Notes: generated by a model from the letters alone, not told the origin. Positions 32,101-39,871 are shown, counted from the stretch's first letter. The stretch is DNA of 64,000 bases from Solirubrobacter ginsenosidimutans (GCF_027587205.1 NZ_JAPDOD010000045.1:8604-72603), one strand, 5' to 3'. Made by a program: numbers and translations.

Positions 32101-32838
32101 GGGCGTCTTGACGTTCTCGACGTCGGCTTCCGTACGCTGGATCGTGTCGGCGCGGATGATCTCCACGATGTCGCCGGGTTCGAGGACGTGCCCAAGGAAG
32201 TCGACCTCGCGCCCGTTCACCAGCGCCCCCGTGGCCTGGGAGCCGATCGCGGTGTGGATGTAGAACGCCAGATCGAGTAGCGTCGCTCCCTCCGGCACGT
32301 TCCACGTGCCGAGCCGGTCCGGGAACCGTCCGCCGCGCGTGAACACCTCGTGTCGACGGGTCACGGCGGTCCGCCACTCATCCGAGCTTCGCGGAAGCGG
32401 CGGCCGGGTGGATGGTTTCGTCCGCCGGCGGAAGAGTCGCCGGAAGCGCGCTCGTTGGTCTCCCGACGCGTCGTGCGTCTCCCGCGCCACCGCTCCCAGG
32501 TCGCCGAGCACGGCGAGCACACTCCGCCGCGCCTCCGTTTCATCTAGACCGACCAAGTCCACCACGTGCGAGTCAGCCCACTCGATTTCGACGTCTCGGA
32601 CTCGTATCGCGACGCGTCGCGTGCTCGGCTCGGTGAGATCCGTGAACGGACGACTCGGCGAGACGGTGATCAGCGGTCCTGCCGCGCCGCTCTGGGAGTC
32701 GATCTCGAGCGTGTCGGGCCTGATCACCTGCAACCTCGTCGGGTAGCCGGTGTCCTCCAGTTGCCAGGCAATCCACTCCGCCCACGACCGATCGTGTGGC
32801 AGATAGCGCACCAGCAGCTCCCGAGGCTCGATGGTCAC
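29188..32838 (-). CDS. TIR-like / TGS / WD40 / degenerate CHAT protein, first gene of the conflict operon
   Basis: Protein of 1216 residues. Residues about 1-115 resemble bacterial TIR domains (DRSWAEWIAWQLEDTGY; HVVDLVGLDETEARR) but the middle with the catalytic glutamate seems deleted. Residues about 166-230 are a TGS domain (VPEGATLLDLAFYIHTAIGS; GALVNGREV; LEPGDIVEII), followed to about 330 by a helical segment like that after TGS in RelA/SpoT (KTPRGHRKLREAL; VEQIAGRFGG; STPGEVASAVIDAL). Residues about 334-625 are WD40 repeats (GCADGVIRVW, GSAGGLLQVW). Ig-like strands come next. About 780-1100 is a CHAT-like domain (FVLSDERAVMPWELVCP; LRSGATAVVGPRW; WLAYAVFGHP) in which the histidine and cysteine motifs read RFARED and SFIGET, so it is probably inactive. 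The start is GTG at 32838, six bases from a TAGAGT -10. Confidence 0.82.
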   Translation of the reverse strand: MTIEPRELLVRYLPHDRSWAEWIAWQLEDTGYPTRLQVIRPDTLEIDSQSGAAGPLITVSPSRPFTDLTEPSTRRVAIRVRDVEIEWADSHVVDLVGLDETEARRSVLAVLGDLGAVARETHDASGDQRARFRRLFRRRTKPSTRPPLPRSSDEWRTAVTRRHEVFTRGGRFPDRLGTWNVPEGATLLDLAFYIHTAIGSQATGALVNGREVDFLGHVLEPGDIVEIIRADTIQRTEADVENVKTPRGHRKLREALRAFPVIRGRLRLLEHLAGYGLRPSRDDLDPAVEQIAGRFGGTHEDSTATRMYTRIADGRSTPGEVASAVIDALGRLLRVVTVLPDGRTVTGSAGGLLQVWAQDGTPADALDPHIGSVCGISALGSARVGSADTDGGLWIWDLTTGDSHVAFSLPVPCAAMAAWPSPPRVGVAGIDGSIRIEAIDQEVGEWPELRCPAYIEALVAARDGPRLFAGCRDGSIHGWDVNTGQEFLNHAPHADRVLALAVTTDGQTVCSGAADGSTAVLETSDARPRAGPRHPAAVHALAVAADGRFVSGCADGVIRVWRSGGEPIGLPRTHGGAVRDIALLDDEQIVSVSEDGELHIQSLLPAPAGVPATPWRLTIDRDGGEVRVGSSEEIRLVLAPASRPDQFKRHVLVLPITALDLTVFVEAPGFRLETPSPITIPVVDGTPQQTSIAVSMTAIASGDHTITAVAYQGAQAARLEPAEAQFEIHVRRPEALPQLPELVHADAIPGPPSDVMVFVTVEESVTSQRLAFYLTCSRLGYDAERLELPPITVDDARGICQQLAELSAFDGSPASTRAATQAFGGMLADTLMPRGPLREAYEQLRDAPATWFVLSDERAVMPWELVCPYYLSQESADVVFEPCLAEDFDVAHWITGQGLRLDSEAPMARVAIADYGAPPAHLRPWREALGEDPEQPSGVDLLASDNPYFGLHVIRFAREDIRDGITQATEDSPLRQPLVQEHRLELTRRRPLVTLSFIGETPADGGATQIERAWAAPLLRSGATAVVGPRWRVPASVDERFVKTLYDGLREGASLADAVRSAREAVRAHSSHRQDWLAYAVFGHPQCAIYLVRPAGGFALFEAIDEPEHGAFLAGHVYRFRVSYRAEAPAWYDGRLHTRDWRPSTDDVSVAVIPMAGGDRVTHSLNRIEGCDDHQAVMTLRMPTAESQLSLMLRFESAGEELRSLWVDLDIQELQP

Positions 32839-32844
32839 GTGCAG

Positions 32845-32875
32845 ACTCTATTCCGAACGTCGATCGTTGTGGCAA
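32845..32875 (-). promoter_or_regulatory. Probable promoter of the conflict operon, leaderless
   Basis: On the minus strand TTGCCA (32875-32870) and TAGAGT (32850-32845) form a -35/-10 pair with a 19-base spacer. The -10 ends six bases before the GTG at 32838, so the message would start at the first codon. All six genes overlap, so this is the only obvious promoter of the operon. Confidence 0.5.
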
Positions 32876-32963
32876 CGCTGATCACACAGCCCTTCGGCCA
32901 TCGGTGTGAATTCTGGTGCCTAGATGCTGCGGCTGCGGCAATGACCCAGCGGGTCGAGTCCCG

Positions 32964-33461
32964 TCATCTGCGGTCGGTCGTCGCGCTGAGGTCGTAGAGC
33001 CAATCGTTGCTGGGCGCCCAGCGGCCCTTCGGGAACTCGAACTCGACCTCGCCCAAGAACGTGAACCCGCACTTGCGGCAGATCGCGTTGGACGGTCCGT
33101 TGTCCGGCACGGGGAAGGCATGGACGACGCGGGGTCCGTCGGCGGCACGCGCCGCCTCGAGCGCCAGCCGCGTGCCCTCGCCCGCGACGCCCCGGCCCTG
33201 GAAGGCGGGGAGCACGGACCAGCCGATCTCGTAGATCTGCTCGCCCTGCCATTCGTGCTCCCAATAGCCGACCCAGCCGGCGCCGACGCCGTCGACGACG
33301 ATCTTGAAGATGCCGGGGTCGCCGAGGTAGCGGCGGTGGCGCGAGACGATCTTGTCCGGGTCCTCAGGCCCGCCGAGGTGCTCCATCATCACGGGGTCGC
33401 CGAGCAGTGCCTGCACCAGTGGCAGGTCGTCCTCGGCCCAGGGCTCAATGGCGATGCTCAC
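32964..33461 (-). CDS. GNAT-family N-acetyltransferase
   Basis: Acetyl-CoA-dependent acyltransferase of 165 residues. The acetyl-CoA loop is read in FQGRGVAGEGTRLALEAA, preceded by the IYEIGWSVLPA strand and followed by NAICRKCGFTFLGEVEFEF; this layout is the RimJ/RimL-like GNAT pattern. The start is GTG at 33461, the frame opening with SIAIEPWAEDDLPLV; upstream codons in frame overlap the divergent neighbour. The substrate is unknown. The 125 bases between its end and the conflict operon hold only that operon's promoter and no gene. It is divergent from the VOC gene across 19 bases. Confidence 0.88.
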   Translation of the reverse strand: MSIAIEPWAEDDLPLVQALLGDPVMMEHLGGPEDPDKIVSRHRRYLGDPGIFKIVVDGVGAGWVGYWEHEWQGEQIYEIGWSVLPAFQGRGVAGEGTRLALEAARAADGPRVVHAFPVPDNGPSNAICRKCGFTFLGEVEFEFPKGRWAPSNDWLYDLSATTDRR

Positions 33462-33467
33462 GGCGCG

Positions 33468-33473
33468 TATTGT
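33468..33473 (+). promoter_or_regulatory. -10 element TATTGT, seven bases from the VOC gene start
   Basis: TATTGT followed by seven bases and the ATG at 33481 fits a leaderless promoter. It lies in the 19-base gap between the divergent acetyltransferase and VOC genes. Confidence 0.4.
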
Positions 33474-33480
33474 GCGCCGC

Positions 33481-33873
33481 ATGCCCGACATCTCCGGCGT
33501 CGACTTCGTCGCACTCCAGGTGCGTGACCACACCAAGGCCGCCAAGTTCTACGGCGAGACCCTCGGCCTGCCGTTCGTCAAGACGTGGGGCAAGATGCCC
33601 GCCTCCGAGTACCAGGCCGGCAACCTCACGCTGGCCGTGATGCAGTCCGACGCGTTCGGAATCGAGTTCGCGCCGAGCAGCTCGATGGTCGCGCTCGCCG
33701 TCGACGACGTCGCGGCCACGCGCGCGGAGCTCGAGCAGCACGGGATCGAGTTCAGCGGCGGGGTGCTGGACTCCGGCGTCTGCCACCAGGCGTTCTTCTC
33801 CGACCCCGACGGCAACCTGCTCGCGCTGCACCACCGCTACGCGCCGAAGGACGCAATGCCGCCCAACGATTAG
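33481..33873 (+). CDS. VOC-family (glyoxalase-like) protein
   Basis: Single vicinal-oxygen-chelate protein of 130 residues with the paired beta-alpha-beta pattern. The first half is VDFVALQVRDHTKAAKFYGE with GLPFVKTW; the second half is MVALAVDDVAATRAELEQHG and the closing FFSDPDGNLLALHHRY. This closing block matches the glyoxalase/bleomycin-resistance group. Metal-ligand histidine and glutamate positions are not all obvious, so catalytic activity is uncertain. Its TAG overlaps the stop of the convergent regulator gene. Confidence 0.87.
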   Translation: MPDISGVDFVALQVRDHTKAAKFYGETLGLPFVKTWGKMPASEYQAGNLTLAVMQSDAFGIEFAPSSSMVALAVDDVAATRAELEQHGIEFSGGVLDSGVCHQAFFSDPDGNLLALHHRYAPKDAMPPND

Positions 33874-35021
33874 CCGCGGGCAGCGGACACGATCCAGAAC
33901 AGCTCCGCCTCGCTCTGGCCGAGGTTGCGCCAGCCGGCGATGAACTCGCTGTCGGCGACCAGGACCTCGCCGTGGCGGACGGCGGGCGTCTGGCCCGCGA
34001 CCTGCACCTGGACGAGGCCGCTCGCGACGCCGACGATGCCGGTGCCGGCGCGTGTCCGCGTCGGCGCGCCGGCCTCGCGCGGGCCGAGGTGGACGAGGTC
34101 GATCCAGAGGTCGGTGTTGTCGTCGCCCAAGAGGGAGACCGTGCGCTCGAAGCCGCCCTGCGGGTCGTCGGTCCGGCGCCCGATGCGGTAGGTGCCGGGG
34201 TCCTTGCCGCGCAGCAGGTCGTCGATCGTCACGCCGAGCGCGCTGCTGAGGCGCACCAGCGTCGCCAGCGAGAGGCCGCGCTCGGCGTGCTCCACCTGGG
34301 AGATCGCGCTCGCCGAGACACCCGCGAGGTCGCCGAGGTCGTGCTGGCTGAGATGGCGTGACCGGCGAACGGCACGGATCGAGGCGGCGACGCGGCCGAC
34401 GATCTCCGCCGTGGCGACGATCGGCCGCCCGCCCTCCTGGTGCCAGTGCAGGACCGTGCCGCGCACGCTGTCGTCGCGTCCTTCGGCCTTGGCGACCCGC
34501 ACGCTGCGCTCGTCGACGTTGAGCACGCACTGCGTCACCGCGTGGACCGTGTCGCGGACCGTGGCCGGGGTCGCCTGGGCGTCCATCGACCAGTAGGCGA
34601 TCGCGCCGAGCTCGAGCAGCATCGGGCAGCAGCGCGCGAAGAAGTCGCGCGCCCGCCCGGCGCCCCACGCGTGCACCATCGCGTCGAGCGAGTCGAACAG
34701 GATCAGCCGGTGGCCGCGTGGCTGGCTGAGGCGATGCACCTCGCGCAGCAGATCCGCGGGTCGCGCGAACGGGCCGCGTGTGCCGGCCTCGACGACCTCC
34801 ATCGAATCGACGTCTCGATAGGTCGTGGTGCCGGCGATCGAGATCGAGGTCTTGGTGATGAAGACGTCCGGGAGCCGGGCGATCGCGCGGTAGAACGGCT
34901 CGGGCGACGGCCCGTCGAGCTGCCAGACCACGTTGTCGCCCCAGTAAAGGCCGCCGAGCACGGCGTCGAGCGCATCCAGGCCCGTGCTCACCCGTTGCTC
35001 GGACGCGTGCGTGTCAAGCAT
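33870..35021 (-). CDS. KaiC/RecA-like - HTH - cupin transcription regulator
   Basis: Three-part regulator of 383 residues. Residues about 1-210 resemble a KaiC/RadA-type RecA core (STGLDALDAVLGGLYWGDNV; HRLILFDSLDAMVH), but the phosphate-binding Walker A loop is absent: after the GG the chain reads LYWGDNVVWQLDGP. Residues about 212-272 are an XRE-type helix-turn-helix (HLSQHDLGDLAGVSASAISQ). Residues about 280-383 are a cupin fold that could bind a small ligand. It is divergent from the urea channel/formamidase operon and is probably its regulator, responding to nitrogen compounds or energy state. That role is inferred from position only. Confidence 0.82.
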   Translation of the reverse strand: MLDTHASEQRVSTGLDALDAVLGGLYWGDNVVWQLDGPSPEPFYRAIARLPDVFITKTSISIAGTTTYRDVDSMEVVEAGTRGPFARPADLLREVHRLSQPRGHRLILFDSLDAMVHAWGAGRARDFFARCCPMLLELGAIAYWSMDAQATPATVRDTVHAVTQCVLNVDERSVRVAKAEGRDDSVRGTVLHWHQEGGRPIVATAEIVGRVAASIRAVRRSRHLSQHDLGDLAGVSASAISQVEHAERGLSLATLVRLSSALGVTIDDLLRGKDPGTYRIGRRTDDPQGGFERTVSLLGDDNTDLWIDLVHLGPREAGAPTRTRAGTGIVGVASGLVQVQVAGQTPAVRHGEVLVADSEFIAGWRNLGQSEAELFWIVSAARG

Positions 35022-35099
35022 GGCTAATCACCGGAGGCCACGGCATGGGACTGTGCGGAATCTACTCGCCGCCGGTGTGAAAGCAGTGCTTCCAGCCTT

Positions 35100-35128
35100 T
35101 TGACCCGCCCGCGACAGGTCCATTGAAT
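35100..35128 (+). promoter_or_regulatory. Probable promoter of the urea channel/formamidase operon
   Basis: TTGACC (35100-35105), a 17-base spacer and TTGAAT (35123-35128) precede the GTG at 35165. AGGAGG lies just before the start. The 143-base divergent region is shared with the KaiC-like regulator gene. Confidence 0.45.
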
Positions 35129-35164
35129 CCTCGCCGACGACCTACCCGAACCTGAGGAGGCGGC

Positions 35165-36277
35165 GTGTCGGTCAACGGAACCATGCAGGCCTGGGGCGAG
35201 CGTGCCGACGGCAATCCGCTCCTTGCGTTCGTCGACTCCTGCCTGCGTGGCGTAGGTCAGGTGTGCTTCATGAACAACCCGGTCACGGGGTTGGCGATCG
35301 TCATCGCCATGTTCATCGGTGAGCCTTGGCTGGGGTTCGCCGGCCTGCTCGGCGTCGTGGTCTCGACCTTGGCGGCGATCGTGATCGGGATGGACCGCGG
35401 CGCGATCCGCGCCGGCCTGTTCGGCTTCAACGGCGTGCTCGTAGGCGGCGCCCTGTCGCTGTTCTTGCAGCCGGACTGGGACATCGTCGTGATGGTCTGG
35501 ATCGTGCTCGGGGCGTCGTTGTCGACGATCCTGCACGCCGCGCTGGCCAACGTGTTCATCGGCGCCCACGCGGTGCCGCCGTTCACGCTGGCGTTCAACT
35601 TCATCACGCTGATCTTCCTGATCGGCGCGCTGAACTTCGCCAACGGCCGGGTGGGCGGGCTGATCGCTCCGGCCGACGCGCAGGTCACGCGCGGCAGCGT
35701 CAGCAACACGCTGCGCTCCGCGGCGGACGCCGCGACGGCGAACAACCTCGAGGGCGTTCTGAACGCGATCTTCCGCGGCATCGGCCAGTTGTTCTTCGCC
35801 AACAGCATCGTCGCCGGGATCGTCATCGTGGTCGGCATCGCGGTGTGCTCACGGATCGCGGCGATCTTCGCGGTCGTCGGCTCGACCGTCGGGATGCTCA
35901 CGGGCCTGGCGCTCGGGGCCAATGGCGTCGCGATCTACAACGGACTATGGGGCTTCAACTCGTTCGACGCCGCGCTCGCCGTCGGCGGCGTGTTCTTCGT
36001 CCTGACGTGGCGCTCGGGCGTGCTCGCGGTCGCCTGTGCCGTGTTCGCGGCGATGCTGTTCGGCGCCATCGGGACGCTTTTCATCCCGTGGGGCCTGCCG
36101 GCCCTGACACTGCCCTTCTGCTTCGCGACGCTGGCCTTCGTCCTGCTGAAGGGGGCTTCGACCGAGCTTGAGCCGGTCGAGGTCGCGGACATCACGACGC
36201 CCGAGGAGCACCTCGCTCTCTCGGCCGCCGAGCGCTCGCAGCAGGAGGGCGTCGGGCGCCAGGCCGTTCCGGCCTAG
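35165..36277 (+). CDS. Urea channel/transporter (UT family)
   Basis: Membrane protein of 370 residues of the bacterial urea transporter family. The two homologous halves each carry the pore-region motif: FGFNGVLVGGAL near residue 85 and LWGFNSFDAALAVGG near residue 265. The chain is rich in hydrophobic helices, about ten by eye, and the N-terminus has FVDSCLRGVGQVCFMNNPVTG, a typical opening for this family. GTG at 35165 is preceded by AGGAGG. It conducts urea, or a similar small amide, into the cell. The following formamidase suggests a role in amide or urea nitrogen supply. No urease genes are visible in the window. Confidence 0.93.
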   Translation: MSVNGTMQAWGERADGNPLLAFVDSCLRGVGQVCFMNNPVTGLAIVIAMFIGEPWLGFAGLLGVVVSTLAAIVIGMDRGAIRAGLFGFNGVLVGGALSLFLQPDWDIVVMVWIVLGASLSTILHAALANVFIGAHAVPPFTLAFNFITLIFLIGALNFANGRVGGLIAPADAQVTRGSVSNTLRSAADAATANNLEGVLNAIFRGIGQLFFANSIVAGIVIVVGIAVCSRIAAIFAVVGSTVGMLTGLALGANGVAIYNGLWGFNSFDAALAVGGVFFVLTWRSGVLAVACAVFAAMLFGAIGTLFIPWGLPALTLPFCFATLAFVLLKGASTELEPVEVADITTPEEHLALSAAERSQQEGVGRQAVPA

Positions 36278-36310
36278 CACGGTCATCCATCGAAGTGGAG
36301 GAGTCGGCCC

Positions 36311-37564
36311 ATGCCGAAGAATCTGTTCCCGCTCGATAACACCAAGAAGTTCACCGACCAGAAGCACGTCGGGCACAACCGCTGGCACCCGGACATCCCG
36401 GCGCCGGTCAGCGTCCGGCCCGGCGACGTGTTCCGGGCGGACTGCCGTGAGTGGTTCGACGGGGCGATCAAGAACGACGACTCCGCCGAGGACGTGCGCA
36501 ACGCGCCGCTTCCGGGCGTGCACGTCCTCACCGGGCCGTTCCACGTCGAAGGCGCCGAGCCGGGCGACCTGCTCGTCGTCGACATCCTCGAGATAGACGC
36601 GTGCGATCAGGAGGACGAAGGCCCGCTCTCGGGCATGGGCTGGGGCTACACCGGCGTGTTCGCCAAGTCCAACGGCGGTGGCTTCCTGACCGAGCGCTTC
36701 CCGGACGCTTACAAGGTGATCTGGGACTTCACGGGCGACGTCGCCACCTCGCGCCACATCCCGGAATGCTCGTACGTCGGCATCCACCACCCGGGCCTGA
36801 TGGGGACCGCGCCGTCGGCGGAGCTTTTGGCGAAGTGGACCAAGCGCGAGACCGACCTGATCGCGACCGATCCGGACCGCGTGCCGCCGCTGGCGCTCCC
36901 GCCGCTCCCCGACAGCGCCATCCTCGGCTCGCTGGAAGGCGACGAGTTCAACCGCGTCGCGAGCGAGGCCGCTCGCACCGCGCCGCCGCGCGAGAACGGC
37001 GGCAACCAGGACATCAAGAACTTCACGGCGGGGACGCGGGTCTTCTATCCCGTGTTCGTCCCCGGCGCGAAGCTGTCCTTCGGCGACCTGCACTTCTCGC
37101 AGGGCGACGGCGAGATCACGTTCTGCGGCGCGATCGAGATGGGCGGGTTCATGGACCTGCACGTCGACGTGATCAAGGGCGGAATGGCGACGTACGGGAT
37201 CTATGAGAACGCGATCTTCATGCCGGGCCTGCGCGACCCGCAGTACTCGGAGTGGATCGCCTTCTCCGGCGTGTCCGTGGACCTCGCGGGCAAGCAGCAC
37301 TACCTGAACTCGCAACTCTCCTACGAGCGCGCGTGCCACCACGCGATCGACTACCTGATGCAGTTCGGCTACACCGACATCCAGGCCTACATGATCCTGG
37401 GCTCGGCCCCGATCGAGGGCCGCTTCTCCGGCGTCGTCGACATCCCGAACTCGTGCGCGACGGTCTACATCCCGCGGCGCATCTTCGACTTCGACGTCGC
37501 CCCGGGCCCCGGCAAGCCACACCAGGTCAAGCAGGGCATGCAAGTCCCACGATCGGCCAACTAG
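36311..37564 (+). CDS. fmdA: Formamidase (acetamidase/formamidase family)
   Basis: Amidohydrolase of 417 residues that splits formamide to formate and ammonia. Family blocks seen are HVGHNRWHPDIPAPVSV near residue 20, GVHVLTGPFHVEGAEPGDLL near residue 75, GFLTERFPDAYKVIWDF, HPGLMGTAPS, and FGDLHFSQGDGEITFCGAIE near residue 255. The length is close to FmdA of Methylophilus and mycobacteria. ATG at 36311 has GGAGGAG before it. It is co-transcribed with the urea channel and the FmdB-like gene. Formate produced here could feed the NAD-linked formate dehydrogenase encoded at 41-45 kb. Confidence 0.94.
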   Translation: MPKNLFPLDNTKKFTDQKHVGHNRWHPDIPAPVSVRPGDVFRADCREWFDGAIKNDDSAEDVRNAPLPGVHVLTGPFHVEGAEPGDLLVVDILEIDACDQEDEGPLSGMGWGYTGVFAKSNGGGFLTERFPDAYKVIWDFTGDVATSRHIPECSYVGIHHPGLMGTAPSAELLAKWTKRETDLIATDPDRVPPLALPPLPDSAILGSLEGDEFNRVASEAARTAPPRENGGNQDIKNFTAGTRVFYPVFVPGAKLSFGDLHFSQGDGEITFCGAIEMGGFMDLHVDVIKGGMATYGIYENAIFMPGLRDPQYSEWIAFSGVSVDLAGKQHYLNSQLSYERACHHAIDYLMQFGYTDIQAYMILGSAPIEGRFSGVVDIPNSCATVYIPRRIFDFDVAPGPGKPHQVKQGMQVPRSAN

Positions 37565-37577
37565 AAAGGGGCCGAAG

Positions 37578-37868
37578 ATGGCGATCTACGAATACCGGTG
37601 CGAGCGTGATGGCGCATTCGAGGTGCTTCGACCCATCGGTACCGCGCCGGCGTCGGTCGCCTGCCCGGAGTGCGCGAGCGACTCCCAGCGGGTGTTCTCC
37701 AACCCGATGGTGTCGTTCGCGCCGCGGGCGCTGGTCGCCGCGCTCGACCACGAGGAGAAGTCGCGCTACGAGCCGGAGGTGGTGACGTCGCTGCCGGCCA
37801 CGGGGGCGCGCAAGCGCACGCCGATGATGCCGCTGACGTCGACGATGCGGAGGTTGCCGAGGCCCTAG
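37578..37868 (+). CDS. fmdB: FmdB-family zinc-ribbon protein
   Basis: Small protein of 96 residues following formamidase, as FmdB does in known formamidase operons, where it is a putative regulator. The N-terminal strand IYEYRCERDG and the knuckle VACPECASDSQRVFSNPM match the family ribbon. The first knuckle keeps only one cysteine (CERD instead of CxxC), so the zinc site has three cysteines at most. The C-terminal half is basic and disordered. Start ATG at 37578 lies 13 bases after the formamidase stop and has AAAGGGG before it. It ends the operon just before a non-coding repeat. Confidence 0.85.
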   Translation: MAIYEYRCERDGAFEVLRPIGTAPASVACPECASDSQRVFSNPMVSFAPRALVAALDHEEKSRYEPEVVTSLPATGARKRTPMMPLTSTMRRLPRP

Positions 37869-37880
37869 CCCGGTCGCCGT

Positions 37881-38211
37881 GGTTGACCGTGCGCGTTTGA
37901 GGGTCGGATCGCGGGTTTCGATCAGGTTCGTACTGTTCGATGTGGCGCGTTGGTGGGGGTGCGGAACGAGAGCGTCCTGACCGGAAGCTCTCGTTACACA
38001 CCCCCTTCGCGCATGACTTCGTTGCTCGCCGAAACCGATCACCGGAAGGTCCGGCGCGGACCGGGGTGTCAGTACCACGCCCGTAACTGTCGGTATCCCA
38101 GCACGGCACTTCGACCCCAACAGAGCCGCGCGCCGAGCGGACCCACGCCAGCCCAGGACGGGTGGCACTGCCACTCCCCCTCCCCCACCCGGCGCAGTTG
38201 ACTTTCGTCCC
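37881..38211. repeat. Intergenic structured repeat, copy B (inverted relative to copy A)
   Basis: This gene-free gap between convergent fmdB and aldo/keto reductase genes is a diverged copy, on the minus strand, of the element at 61801-62116. The ends are nearly identical (GGGACGAAAGTCAACTGCGC at one end; GAACCTGATCGAAACCCGCG near the other) and the middle shares GACAGTTACGGGC. A hairpin at 37955-38005 has an outer GGGGGTG/CACCCCC stem and an inner 9-bp stem AACGAGAGC (37965-37973) with GCTCTCGTT (37987-37995). No reading frame is shared by the copies. It may be a structured RNA, a bidirectional terminator or a non-autonomous mobile element. Confidence 0.8.
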
Positions 38212-38220
38212 TCGAGGGTC

Positions 38221-39219
<999 letters not shown>

Positions 39220-39241
39220 GTCGTGCCTTTCGGATGCAATT

Positions 39242-39282
39242 GTCCTCACCTGGGGACTTATCGTAGTCCTCAACTGAGGACT
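39242..39282. promoter_or_regulatory. Two operator palindromes between AKR and TetR genes
   Basis: AGTCCTCAACTGAGGACT (39265-39282) is a perfect 8-bp inverted repeat with a two-base centre, and GTCCTCACCTGGGGAC (39242-39257) is the same with one mismatch. Their spacing of about two helical turns fits two TetR dimers. They cover the likely promoters in both directions. Confidence 0.7.
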
Positions 39283-39307
39283 TGTCCAGGGACGTATGCT
39301 CGTTCGG

Positions 39308-39871
39308 GTGACGAACGACGTCGAATCGGCTCCGCGACGCCGTCGCGACGCCGCCGCCACCCGCGAGGCGGTGCTCATCGCGGCGCGCGAGGTGTTCGCC
39401 GAGTTCGGCTACGACGGGGCGGGGACGCGTGAGATCGCGGCCGCCGCGGGCGTCGATGCACGGCTGATCGGGCGCTATTTCGGCTCCAAGGAGGGCCTGT
39501 TCACCGAGGTCGTGGAGCGTGCGTTCGAGAAGACGCTGCTGCTCGGACCCGGGCACAACCACGAGGCGGCGCGTGCCCTGCTGTCAGACCACGGGGACGG
39601 CCCGGCCGACGGGCTGCTGATCGCGCTGCGCTCGGCCTCCAACGAGCGGGCGGCCGCGATCATGCGCGCCCACCTCGAAGCCAACTACCACCGTGCGGTC
39701 ACCGACGGGCTCGCCGGTCCCCACGCCGCCGGGCGTGCGCTGCTGCTGATCGCCGTGTGCTCCGGCGTCCAGCTGATGCGCGACGTGCTCGGGCACTCCG
39801 GGCTCTCAGACGACGACGCCGGCGAGCTGGTGCCCTACCTCGAGGCCGCGCTCGACGCGATCGTCGCTTAG
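39308..39871 (+). CDS. TetR-family transcription regulator
   Basis: Regulator of 187 residues. The N-terminal helix-turn-helix domain reads [20 protein letters not shown] then [20 protein letters not shown], the classic TetR pattern, and a ligand-binding helical domain follows. GTG at 39308 is favoured because TATGCT (39295-39300) stands seven bases before it; an in-frame ATG at 39296 overlaps that hexamer. It is divergent from the aldo/keto reductase and is probably both that gene's repressor and its own, through the two palindromes in between. The inducing ligand is unknown. Confidence 0.9.
   Translation: MTNDVESAPRRRRDAAATREAVLIAAREVFAEFGYDGAGTREIAAAAGVDARLIGRYFGSKEGLFTEVVERAFEKTLLLGPGHNHEAARALLSDHGDGPADGLLIALRSASNERAAAIMRAHLEANYHRAVTDGLAGPHAAGRALLLIAVCSGVQLMRDVLGHSGLSDDDAGELVPYLEAALDAIVA

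Noticed and set aside
23600..32960. Attachment sites or an integrase bordering the conflict operon as a genomic island
   Set aside because: No tRNA gene, integrase, transposase or clear direct repeat was found at either border; transfer is suggested only by base composition.
32839..32963. A small gene between the conflict operon and the acetyltransferase
   Set aside because: The 125 bases contain the operon's promoter but no frame with a start, ribosome site and protein-like composition.
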